Of a stretch of 64,000 bases of DNA, positions 54,686 through 64,000 are shown piece after piece. The notes beneath the pieces were generated by a model. That model ran no database searches. It was not told the origin of the DNA and saw only the letters and a program-made list of their open reading frames with translations. A program made the position numbers and the translations under genes. The stretch is from Mastigias papua (taxonomy: Eukaryota > Cnidaria > Scyphozoa > Rhizostomeae > Mastigiidae), in the NCBI GenBank assembly GCA_964019165.1, contig OZ025274.1:4812868-4876867 (forward strand), read 5' to 3'. Position 1 is the first letter of the stretch, and each line of letters opens with the position of its first letter.

Positions 54686-55944
54686 CTTAGTTCTAATACA
54701 TTAAAACCCACTCTGCTTATACAGAAATTTTCAAGGCTATCGCTCGTTCTGTCCTTCCGCTTTTGTTACGGCAAGTCACACAGGCTACTGCGAACAAAGC
54801 GCATTATCAGGAATTCAATAGAGCAGCTTTACTGTCCTTTGACATCTCTCAAAATGTAAACAATAGAATTACCCTGACGTCTGCGTAAAGTCGCGGAGTG
54901 TAATGTAGATTTGCCTCAGTCCGTATGGAGTGTCTCAAGGCCACAGCTCAAGACTTTGCGATCCTGTGTTTTTACGTAATGGTAAAACGATAGAGTAAAA
55001 CCGAGCGCAAAAAGGAGATTGTTAACTTGCGACACGCAATTCTTGTCTTTGGTGTGGTATCGCAAGCGAGTTGTGAGATCAGACCAAAAGCAAAGTATGC
55101 TACAGTGCCCTGCAGCATTGGTGGCGCCACAGGGGAACTGGGGGGGGGCATGTCTAGTCTCCAGTTATCATTGCTTGTACAGTACTTCCTCGATTATCCG
55201 GCCGCTATGGGACACAACCTTTTTACATAGGTGTCGAATAATCCAAAAGGCCGATTAAGCAAAATTACACTTTTTGACATTGGTGCACAAGAAAAATGAT
55301 AAGGTAGTTAGAAAATTTGCTTTATCAACGAAGGCATAATGTCAATCTGCTTTCAGTTCTTCGACACCAACTCATGGAGTGAAACTAATTTTGACTTACA
55401 CACTAGCGTAGCCTTAGGCCGATTGCGGAGCCAAGCAAACATGCGAATTTGAAGTGAAAAGTTAGCAAGGGTAGGAGAGTTAACGCACAAGGGACTCCTC
55501 TTGGTCTCTTATTATCGGGGGGTTGGAATAAATGTGGAGGGGTGGAAACATTCTGAGAATAACATCTGATTAGTCTTTAAATGAGAATAAAACAGAAATA
55601 ATATCAACACCTTGCACATACTAGACTCAGAAATCTTAACAACATGTAAAAATCGCTATGAAATAAGTCTTCCACGTTTTGGTTCCCAAAAGTAATAAGT
55701 GGGAGGTTCTAAGAAGCTGCGAAGGTTGGAAAATGTCTAAAAAGTACTATAAGTCCCCCCCTGTTTATTTATAGACCAAAGAAAACGTAAGCACTGTGAC
55801 GTAAATTTGGAGCCTCCTTTACGCTAACTTGGCGTAAGCACAAAAAGAGGCCTAGATCTTTGGCCTAGGCAGACGTCAATTCAGCAGAATCCACATATTG
55901 CATATTGGTAACCCCATATTTTTGCCAACTTCGGAAGCGAGAAA
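54686..55944. other. Divergent intergenic region between VWA and UBL4A genes
   Basis: The two genes point away from each other across 1.26 kb. A Tigger-like end begins at about 55181. A short poly-G run lies at 55140-55149. No other gene is seen. Promoters for both genes should lie here, but no clear element was identified. Confidence 0.5.
55181..55270. mobile_element. Pogo/Tigger-like terminal fragment
   Basis: TA followed by CAGTACTTCCTCGATTATCC resembles Tigger/pogo termini. Nearby GTCGAATAATCCAAAAGGCC is a partial inverted echo. A full right end was not found. Confidence 0.35.
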
Positions 55945-56412
55945 ATGAAGTTGATTATCAAAATCTTAGGGAAAAATGAAGAGTTCACCATCTCAGTTCC
56001 AAACAATTCAGTTGATGTAAGGACATTGAAGAAGATACTTGAAAGAAATAATGATATTCCTGTACACTCCCAACGTATTCTTTACAAAGGAAGGGCGCTT
56101 GCAGACACAAAGCCAATACAAGACTACGGGATTACTGAAAACAGCAAACTGCACCTCTCAATCAAGCCAAATGGAGGAATAAGAGATTTACCTGAAAACC
56201 AACCAGACAGCAGTCCTAGTGGATCTTTTAGCAATGATCGTGGAGATTTCTTCTTTAGACTTGAAAGAGTACTTAAAAAGCACTTTACTGAAGACGATGC
56301 GGAAAAAATTCTCTCAAAATTTCGCGAAGGTTACTCAAACATGATTAGAGTATTAAGCCTGGATGATATCGAGAGGATTGCTAAATATGAAGTAGAAAAT
56401 CGCAAAACATGA
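55945..56412 (+). CDS. UBL4A: UBL4A/GET5-like ubiquitin-like protein, single exon
   Basis: In other animals UBL4A is part of the BAG6-UBL4A-GET4 complex that hands tail-anchored proteins to the ER insertion machinery in the cytosol. The 155-aa product has an N-terminal ubiquitin-like domain (residues 1-75) with the family's RILYKGRALAD and YGITENSKLHLSI blocks. It lacks a terminal Gly-Gly, so it is not a conjugated ubiquitin. A polar linker (76-101) follows. The C-terminal helical segment (102-150) contains FRLERVLKKHFTEDDA and LSLDDIERIA, matching the UBL4A Tugs domain that binds BAG6. Length matches the family (about 157). The gene is intronless here, so either introns were lost or the copy arose by retroposition. 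No poly-A tail or target duplication is obvious. Confidence 0.93.
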   Translation: MKLIIKILGKNEEFTISVPNNSVDVRTLKKILERNNDIPVHSQRILYKGRALADTKPIQDYGITENSKLHLSIKPNGGIRDLPENQPDSSPSGSFSNDRGDFFFRLERVLKKHFTEDDAEKILSKFREGYSNMIRVLSLDDIERIAKYEVENRKT

Positions 56413-58539
56413 AAGTTACGTAAACTGAATAGATATATTTGTTATTCTATATTTGACAGATATAATACAACTCTTTGCATTCTATATTTTTAAGCAGTAG
56501 CTGGAAGGTGGTAGCCTTAGTTCACACAGGGTTGAAAGATTTTGTTGCACTAGAATTAACCAGACATAAAGTGGGATTTGTGCCAATGATTGTGATTAGG
56601 CCATTTGTCGGTGTTGATTTAGGTCAGGCTGTAACGTGATGGTTTTCTGGCATATCCGTATGCATGAAACTATGGATCTTTACTTCCAATGATTTCTTTC
56701 TGAAAGTGTGCCAAAAAATTGCTTTATTGCTACTGAAAGTTTGCTAGCTATATCTTACTTCTAGTAACATATAAAGAGCACAGTTAATTTCATTCTCTGA
56801 AATAAGTTCAGTAGCACTACAAGTCTCATATTCTTTGGAATATATTATAGTAGTCTACAAAGGAATGTTGCTATTCTTTGCAAAGGCTGCTACCTAGAAA
56901 TTATGTGGTATTTGATATCTCAAATGATCTTCTCTTGCCCGTACCGTGAAAGCCCCTTCCAGGAACTTATTTCAAACTGTAGATACCACAAAGCACACAA
57001 TAGATTAGTCTTCAGACTTTTAATCATTTATGACCATGCCCATTGCTACAAGTCCTCTTTGGTATTTACCCTTATTGTTGAGTATTGGAAACTATGTTGA
57101 GCCCCCGCACAAGAGCCTTCTTTGCCAATCCATATCTCATTTTTCAAGTAATCAGTCATCCATTGTTTACATCTCAGTGTTCCCCTTTAACCTTTAAATC
57201 TCAATGCAGGAATTCTCCAATCTGCATTCTGTAGTCATTGCAAAACATCTTGCTATCACCATTGCAACTGCCAGCATTGGAAACCATACTTTCTCTTCAG
57301 AATTTTCTACAGCTTTGGAGGACATTATTTGGAAAATATTGATAGGTATATAATCTGTAGGTAATCTGTAACATGCAGGTGAAAATTTTAATTTGATTTC
57401 CCATACTAGGATAGCTGTAGGCACCTGTTGTTTTCACAGCTATGTAGTTTAACTAGTAGACAAGATGCCCCTTAGCTATTGCATCACTAGATGATAGCAA
57501 GCAGTGCCAGAAACAGTAAATATTGCATTACTGTTTGTGGTAGGATTGTGTTCAACCTGATGTCTTTCTTGTTTTCCCTTATAATTTAAGAACCATATTC
57601 TACAGTTTTAGTTCATTGACTTGGTTTTTAGTGCCTACTTCCTATGTTAAGAATTTGAAAAATACAATTACTTACATACATGAAAATTTTTGTTGTAGAA
57701 TTTAATGCATTAAATCAGTGACGGTTTGTTTACTTTTTTGCAATGTATCTAAATTGTTTGTCAAATCCTCAAGAACAATGTATCAATTTTTAATTCGTGG
57801 TTGTATTGCACATCCATTAAATTAGTTAGATCACTAGACTTCCTGGGAGCCATATTGTGTACACCAGTTATAACAATCATGTTGGCATAGTACCTTTCTG
57901 TAATTATGGTGCCTTGCACAAACCTGTTGGTAAATTAGTTTTCCTACACCCCACAATGCAGTGGCATAACTAAGAGGTTTTGGGGGCTGGACTGTAATCC
58001 ACAAACCGGGCACACTAGAGGGTTTCTAAAAAGTATATGGCTTGAAATAATATTTTGGAAATTAAGAAACTGACTAAATAATCGGTTATTTTCAAGTTCA
58101 GTGAAGACCATATGCAGATCTTCTTTTAATGATACAGAAACAAAATTACCAATTTCACCCCCTACCTGATTAAATGTACAGAATATTGTGTACATTTCAC
58201 AATTTTACAGAACGATGGGCACTGTTATCATTGTGAGGGAAAAGACCAGGGCTTACACCCTTGGAATTCCATTGTACTTGTGCCCCTGAACTCATATGCC
58301 CTTCGGCACACCACTGTTTGCTCTCAACTGTTAGGTTCGTGTTTTAATACTTTCCTTCAGCAAAAGAACCCGGCAGTTCTTCCCGCTGGCTCCGGCCTCG
58401 TCTCGGATTCTACCTCTGCGAGGGAAATGAATGATTTTTCGCGCCATGATTATACCTCTGAGAGACCAAGAAAATGTAGTAAGATAAACACGAGCAAGCT
58501 AATAACAGAAGCTTTTTTACTAACAATTTAACCTTCAAG
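56413..58539. other. Intergenic between UBL4A and CDC45; no gene seen
   Basis: Only short, unsupported open frames are present. The frame at 58280-58531 precedes the CDC45 ATG and is probably 5' UTR or promoter DNA. Confidence 0.5.
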
Positions 58540-61484
58540 ATGTTTATTGAAAGGCCCAAAGAAGAGGTTTATGATATTGTATCAAAGGAGGTATGTGAAT
58601 AACTTTAACAAGCCGAAAAATGGCTGAGTATATCACAATGAACTATATTTAGGTCCGGACAGTAGACTGCGTCCATCGCAAATGTTTATCTCACATCCCC
58701 AATTAAGTTGTTGATTAATATTGGAGGAAATACTATATGTTACTAAGTATTAACAGAGTTGTAGCGCTGAATTTCATAACTGGATAGCTACCGACAAGCT
58801 CTAGATGGACCTCGATGATAGATCTATGGTTAATGTCAGTTGAATTCTTTTTCAAGATATTCCTGTGTATAAACATACCCGACTGCACAGTATGGCCTTT
58901 TTTCGACGAGATCTCGAGTGCGTACGAGCAGAAGGTCAGGTGTGCAAGTGTGCACTTGTTCTTGCAGTGTCTTCTTGATATTTGGTTGAGAAAGTATACC
59001 AAATAAACCACGCCTTGTCACCTTTCAACACCCTACCACATCCATTTCTAGGTGTGCATTATCATTTGCGACAGAAAAACTCGAGTATGTAGTTGCCAAA
59101 CTCTGCAGTGTGGTAAGCATAGTGGTGGTGGTTCTGTACCAAACAGAATGCACATCAGCGGAGCAAGAATACTTCATTATTATCGTTATGATAGTTGGAA
59201 AGTATTTAAGTTAACAAAATAAACCACGCCTTGTCACCTTTCAACACCTGACCACACCCATTTCTAGGTGTGCATTATCGTTTGCGATAGAAAAACTCGA
59301 GTGTGTAGTTGCCAAACTCTGCAGTGTGGTAAGCATAGTGGTGGTGGTTCTGTACCACACAGAATGCACATCAGCGGAGCAAGAATACTTCATTATTATC
59401 GTTATGATAGTTGGAAAGTATTAAAGTTAACCAAATAAACCACGCCTTGTCACCTTTCAACACCCGACCACACCCATTTCTAGGTGTGCATTATCATTTG
59501 CGATAGAAAAACTCGAGTATGTAGTTGCCAAACTCTGCAGTGTGGTAAGCATAGTGGTGGTGGTTCTGTACCAAACAGAATGCACATCAGCGGAGCAAGA
59601 ATACTTCATTATTATCGTTATGATAGTTGGAAAGTATTTAAGTTAACCAAATAAACCACGCCTTGTCACCTTTCAACACCCGACCACACCCATTTCTAGG
59701 TGTGCATTATCATTTGCGATAGAAAAACTCGAGTGTGTAGTTGCCAAACTCTGCAGTGTGGTAAGCATAGTGGTGGTGGTTTGTCCATTTTTGATTTGGT
59801 ATGTCTAAGTTAAAGAGATTTCTTTACTTTCATTTACAGAGAGTGCTAATTTTGGTCTCGCTTGATGTTGATGCACTGTGCTCATGCAAGATATTACAGG
59901 TACAGTAGCTTTCTTCAAAATATTTCACCATCTGTCATCTTGTGTGACTTAACAGTCAGAGGAAGTTCCAGCTTCGGAAATCTTGGGGAGGGCCAAGCAA
60001 GCCAGTCTGAGGTATGGGATTGGGGAGTTGTGGGAGGCATGAAAGCTTTGATTAGGGATATAAGAGGACCCATAATGTCTGCGATAACACATAATTTGAC
60101 CCCTGGCTAAATTAGTTTACACAAATCATGATTTATTATCATATGTTATAAATTGATTAATGTGTAATCAATCTGTTATCCTTCAATCATAGCTCCATTG
60201 AGACTTTTTCTTATGCTTTAAGTACTCTATAGAGAATTCCATTGTTCAAGGACATTTCCACTAATTTACATATGGACTTGAGATGGCTAGATTCAATGGT
60301 AGCAAACTATGGCATATCTTGCTGCTGTCAGTAGGAAGCATCCCTAACATTGAAAGTTTTTTTCTATTCATATAACAATTAAAATAATTTACAGTTAACC
60401 ATACATTACTCATATTACTTTACCAACACTACAAAAGACAACACCATGGGGAGCAATATAAGCTGACTACCCCATGGCCAATACAGAAAATATACAAAAA
60501 CTAAAGAAAACAACTACGTTGACATTCGATAATTCGACAACTCAAACAAAGCACTAAGTGTTGTTATTTTTTTTAAAAATGGCGGAGCCATAGGTTAAAA
60601 AAATGTTAAGGGGGACTTGAATGAATGCTCGAGTTAAAGAGTCGAGTTATCAAAAGTCAACAACTTAAAATACACTACAAACAATTAGATACTAAAACTA
60701 TTGTACAGTATAATGACTGATTGGTAAATAACTGAAGTTAGGGAGATACTAGTCATATCGACCAGATTCGCGAATGAACTATAGAGTTAATTCAAGTATA
60801 GCGCTATTCATGCCAGAAGAAAGATTTTGATCACCATAAAATAAAAGATGTATTAGAGAGTCCTTAGAAAGATCGATAATATTTACAGATGGTCGTAGTA
60901 GTTCTTCAGTTTCAGCAAGAAGGTTGAAACTCGAATTAAAAGTTTAAAAGGGACATAACATCATGGAAACTAATCTCATGCCACTGTAGAATTTATAAGT
61001 CTTTTATTGATATTTTGGACTTGTTATAAATTAATTAGCTCATAATTTAAGTATGTGTATAGTAGCTAACTTAAAATAAGTATTTATCATATATTTGTGT
61101 ATTCTAGAAATGCACCTGTTAATGGTGATCCTGTGTATTTTCATGATCTATTTATTAACAACCAATATGGAGGAAGCAACTTTGTCAAAGGTGTCAGCAG
61201 TTCCCTTGTGTTCACATGAAGCACTCTGAAATACGTGAATGAAGTGTCCTCCTAGCTCATATAACATAAAATATACCTGAGTATATTTGCTGCAAGAACT
61301 ATTTGAGCATTTTTCTTAATGTAGATACCAGGGTTCTCAAGAGTCTGGAGAATCTGGAAAACCTAGAAAAGTGAGGGAATGAAGTGTGAGGTCAGAGATG
61401 ACCTGAAGAACCTGAAAAAGTCAGATTTTTTGGCAATTGTCCAAAGAGCCCTGTAGTTATATATATTATACACACACATACACA

Positions 61485-61521
<37 letters not shown>

Positions 61522-62489
61522 TTGTGTATAGATACACTCAAAAGCCACAATGACTATGGAACTTTATTACAAAAGGGTTGAGTTATTTTCATTTTCCTTA
61601 GCTTTTTCTTATCTTGTGATGAACCTATGCTTATATCCACCATGCATGTATATTTATATATCCATGTATATATATTCTATAATATTTTGATAGTGGCTGT
61701 TTCAAAGGGATCATGTACAATATACGATTGTACCAATAAATGGATTTACTGACTTGAAGACTGTTTTTCAAGAACATGAAGAACAGGTAACTATTTGTTG
61801 TTTTATTTTAAACTCCCTGTAAGACAGCCTTTTTATTGAGCATGATGTTTTTGCTATTTATGTCCTCTGTTATTAGTACCTCTTAATATTAGGAGAACAG
61901 TTCAGGAGCCCTGTCTACATTCAAGAATTGTTTTTGTCTCCTGGGTGTCAGGGTCATTCACATAGAATGTACTCACAAATTTTGGAAGATTTTGACACCC
62001 GTTATCTTTTGTATGCAACTATACATATTTTAGATTATCCCCTGTTTGTTTACAAAATTTCTTATCTAGCTCCCTACCATTGATTTTCACTGCATTCAAC
62101 ACCTTTCAACCCCCTTTCAACTACTTGAAAATAACCATATTGTCTTTGATAAGGACAGAGTGAGGTTTCATAAGGATATAAACTTAACATCACATATGTT
62201 CATGTTGTCAGGACCCCCTTTTCCTTATGTGCATGCATATATGCCTTTCGCCAACACCCTTCCCCACTATGTGCATACTATGTGTATGTGAATGATCCTG
62301 TGTTTCCTGACAGTATTTTTGTCGTCATCTTTGAAAAAATTATATGACTGATATTGTAATTTCTCTTTTGTTTAATGTTTAAATGTTCTTGTAGGTAAAG
62401 CACTTCATCTTGGTGAACTGTGGTGGTACTATAAACCTTATTGACGCCTTGGATCCTGGCGAAGATATCTTATTTTATGTAATTGACAG
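58540..62489 (+). CDS. CDC45: CDC45 replication factor, first four exons (gene runs out of window)
   Basis: CDC45 is part of the CMG (CDC45-MCM-GINS) helicase at replication forks. Exons are 58540-58590 ([17 protein letters not shown]), 59840-59899 ([19 protein letters not shown]), 61694-61786 ([16 protein letters not shown]... to EHEEQ) and 62395-62489 (HFILVNCGG...[13 protein letters not shown]). Phases are 0, 0, 0, then 2 at the last donor. The order and sequence follow the N-terminus of animal CDC45, including the DVDALCACKIL block of its DHH-like fold. The next exon should complete a Ser or Arg codon and open with HRP. It was not found before 64000, so the 3' part lies to the right. About 99 residues are encoded here. 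Intron 1 carries a transposon-derived tandem array. Confidence 0.92.
58878..59113. mobile_element. hAT-like element, second copy of the 15.36-kb family
   Basis: The left part CGACTGCACAGTATGGCCTT matches the left end at 15361. The right end GCCAAACTCTGCAGTGTGG matches the right end at 15707. Flanking octamers TAAACATA (58870-58877) and TAAGCATA (59114-59121) agree at 7 of 8. It lies in CDC45 intron 1. Confidence 0.7.
59007..59782. repeat. ~216-bp tandem array, about 3.6 units
   Basis: Units begin with ACCACGCCTTGTCACC at 59007, 59222, 59439 and 59655, so spacing is 215-217 bp. Copies are nearly identical. The last unit is partial and breaks off after GTGGTGGTGGTT. Each unit joins the 3' part of the hAT-like element to its right-hand flank (TAAGCATAGTGGTGG...). 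Confidence 0.95.
60375..60510. repeat. Dispersed repeat with CCATGGGG hairpin, copy 2
   Basis: CACCATGGGGAG...GACTACCCCATGG with A-rich surroundings. It is related to the copy at 32306-32500 and lies in CDC45 intron 2. Confidence 0.5.
60517..60665. mobile_element. Small pogo/Tigger-like MITE
   Basis: The left end GTTGACATTCGATAATTCGA and the right end (..TCGAGTTATCAAAAGTCAAC) are inverted repeats over about 24 bp. The target duplication was not determined. It lies in CDC45 intron 2. Confidence 0.5.
61108..61219 (+). other. Orphan exon-like frame in CDC45 intron 2
   Basis: After an acceptor-like TATTCTAG, 36 codons run to TGA and read [20 protein letters not shown] and so on. The peptide looks protein-like, but I do not recognise it and no partner exon was found. 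It may be a relic of a mobile element or retropseudogene, or chance. Confidence 0.2.
61470..61520. repeat. (CA)n microsatellite
   Basis: Short CA tract with a CAAA interruption in CDC45 intron 2. Confidence 0.95.
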
Positions 62490-62583
62490 GTATCATTTGG
62501 AAATTTATATATATTGTAAATAACGATTTTCTGAATGTCTGTAGCCTTTCAAGGTAGCATTTATGAATACGAGTTACCTTATA

Positions 62584-62787
62584 GAAGTTTGAGTCATTTA
62601 GCGCTGTGGTTCCCAAACTGAACTGCTAGTGTAACTAAGTCGCAATGTTTAAGAGACCCTGCGTCTTCGCCAAATCCTTTAATTAGAAGTTTGAGTCATT
62701 TAGCGCTGTGGTTCCCAAACTGAACTGCTAGTGTAACTAAGTCGCAATGTTTAAGAGACCCTGCGTCTTCGCCAAATCCTTTAATTA
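62584..62787. repeat. 102-bp perfect tandem duplication
   Basis: Two adjacent 102-bp copies (62584-62685 and 62686-62787) are identical by eye. The duplicated DNA includes the outer edge of the protease-like frame and one candidate transposon end. It lies just right of CDC45 exon 4. Confidence 0.93.
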
Positions 62788-62923
62788 GAACCTGGTCGGT
62801 TTTTATCGGTTGATGTTTTGACTGTTTTTGCAATCTTGTTGAGATATACGATTTCTGTGAGCCAGTATCTGAAATTAATCTAACATTACACGCGTTTCCT
62901 GGCTCATTGATATCATTCAACAC
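62696..62923 (-). pseudogene. BEL/Pao-type protease (DUF1758-like) fragment
   Basis: A 75-codon minus-strand frame carries VRLISDTGSQKSYIS, the active-site pattern of the aspartic protease domain common in BEL/Pao retroelements, followed by KTDQVLIKGFG. No RT or integrase is nearby. Its C-terminal third lies in the second 102-bp repeat. It is a short relic, and a domesticated protease domain is unlikely at this length. Confidence 0.5.
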
Positions 62924-63125
62924 AGTAGCCCACAGGGGACCGCGAAGGGCTTCATGGGATCGCTAGAGTGTACCATCGGCGGTTGTTCGACTCATTGTTT
63001 TATCAACCTGTATCACCGCTAATATATGTTTTCCGTGAAAGTATATTTGTCATAACATATAGTTATCATAATATATGTTGTTGTGGGCCACCATACAAAA
63101 TAATTAAAAGGTTTGGGAACCGCTG
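62706..63125. mobile_element. Possible hAT-like element around the protease fragment
   Basis: CTGTGGTTCCCAAACTG at the left and GTTTGGGAACCGCTG at the right are inverted. Flanking octamers ATTTAGCG and ATTTGGCC share 6 of 8 bases. The GGTTCCCAA ends recall hAT (Charlie-type) termini. The weak duplication leaves the call tentative. Confidence 0.4.
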
Positions 63126-64000
63126 ATTTGGCCTATCCCAAAGAACAAGTGTCATTCATTTAGTAGGGTTGGGTTTTTAACAGCTAAGATATCTCATCCA
63201 AGGGATTTGTTTGTGTGAAGAGGTACTGACCTAAGGCCTAGATTATGGCAAGAGGTGTTTGATGAAGAAGAATTTTAACAGCTTTTAGTATTTATCTGAC
63301 ATCAAAATCCTGACGAAACTGCGATGAAAGATTAAAGAATGTGTATTAGGTTACTCAAAGCAAAGCACCTGTGTAAATTCACACAGATATTCCTTGAAAG
63401 GATAGAGTGCTTACAGTTAAACAGCTGCTGCCACAGTTTTAAGTCATTGCTAGCTATGCCAAGGAAAGAAAATCTAGTGGGCACAGATGTAATCTCGTAC
63501 TTATGTAATTGTGCAAGAGAAATTGCAGTTATGAATACTCTTACTTCTAGCAACCTTCGATTAATTTTTCAGAGATAAGATCACTTCTAGATAAGCCCTG
63601 GAGCTGTTTTTGCTAAGCAGCCATTAAGAAACGTTCATCAAATCCTGCTGGCAGTAGGACGAGCTCTAACTATGTTGTATAGGCATAGCAAGGCTGTAAG
63701 ATAGATTTGTGTACCCTTATATTTAGTCGTTTTCATATTCCTTAGTTTTTGCCTATCTTGCGGTAGATCTATACCTGCAGTAGTGCTGGCTTAAACACCT
63801 TTATATCCGTCATGCCTCAACAGTATGAGCTAACTATTAACAAACCTGTGCATGATAACCATTTGTACATTACTAGTATAGATAAATAGAATGATCATCG
63901 CGCACACACTTTTTTGTAAGGAACCTCAGGTCCGAGTTGCTGCTTGAGTTCTTTATTTCTTTAGCGAATTGAGCTTCCAGGTTCCTTATCATGTTCCCCG
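63126..64000. other. CDC45 intron 4 sequence, nothing recognised
   Basis: No exon of CDC45 or of any other gene could be placed in the last 0.9 kb on either strand. Confidence 0.5.

Noticed and set aside
58280..58531. 83-codon frame just before CDC45
   Set aside because: It ends before the CDC45 ATG in sequence with no domain; most likely 5' UTR or promoter DNA.

Overview
The window is eukaryotic, AT-rich nuclear DNA, almost certainly from an invertebrate animal. Genes are split by introns of hundreds to thousands of bases with GT-AG borders. Microsatellites are long, and DNA-transposon derivatives, a Ty3/gypsy element and a Penelope-like element are present. The proteins are ordinary metazoan families. 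The mix suits an early-branching marine animal such as a sponge or cnidarian, but the sequence alone does not settle this. No tRNA, rRNA, operon or CRISPR was seen.

Gene layout, left to right. (1) A two-exon gene of unknown function on the minus strand (3.4-4.0 kb, 118 aa). (2) A minus-strand MXD/MAD-type bHLH-zipper repressor gene (5.7-16.4 kb, 196 aa), rebuilt here from five coding exons, one only 30 nt long. (3) A plus-strand TMEM248-family membrane protein gene (22.2-27.6 kb, six exons, 277 aa). (4) A plus-strand SERINC gene (35.0-49.2 kb, seven exons, 450 aa). Its third intron holds an intact antisense Ty3/gypsy retrotransposon with identical LTRs. (5) An intronless minus-strand copine-type VWA gene (53.7-54.7 kb, 325 aa) with an N-terminal membrane anchor. 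(6) An intronless plus-strand UBL4A/GET5 gene (55.9-56.4 kb, 155 aa). (7) The first four exons of CDC45 (58.5-62.5 kb), which runs out of the window. All reading frames were checked for splice phase by hand.

Mobile DNA fills much of the rest. There is a Penelope-like element (7.3-9.4 kb) with RT and GIY-YIG domains, broken by two stops and a changed catalytic residue, and followed by a hammerhead-ribozyme-like motif. Several hAT-like non-autonomous elements have terminal inverted repeats and readable target duplications (15.4, 21.7, 32.9, 49.5 and 58.9 kb). A related-looking element at 38.4 kb has a 6-bp duplication. A decayed 2.7-kb DNA transposon sits in poly-C (28.4-31.1 kb), and there are pogo/Tigger-like remnants (4.7, 34.1, 55.2 and 60.5 kb). 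CDC45 intron 1 carries an inserted element whose 3' part plus host flank has been amplified as a ~216-bp tandem array.

The genes are unrelated housekeeping and regulatory genes and do not form one system. The observations most worth following are the reconstructed MXD gene, the recent Ty3 insertion inside SERINC, the Penelope hammerhead motif, and the transposon that turned into a tandem array. I found no convincing new biological system.
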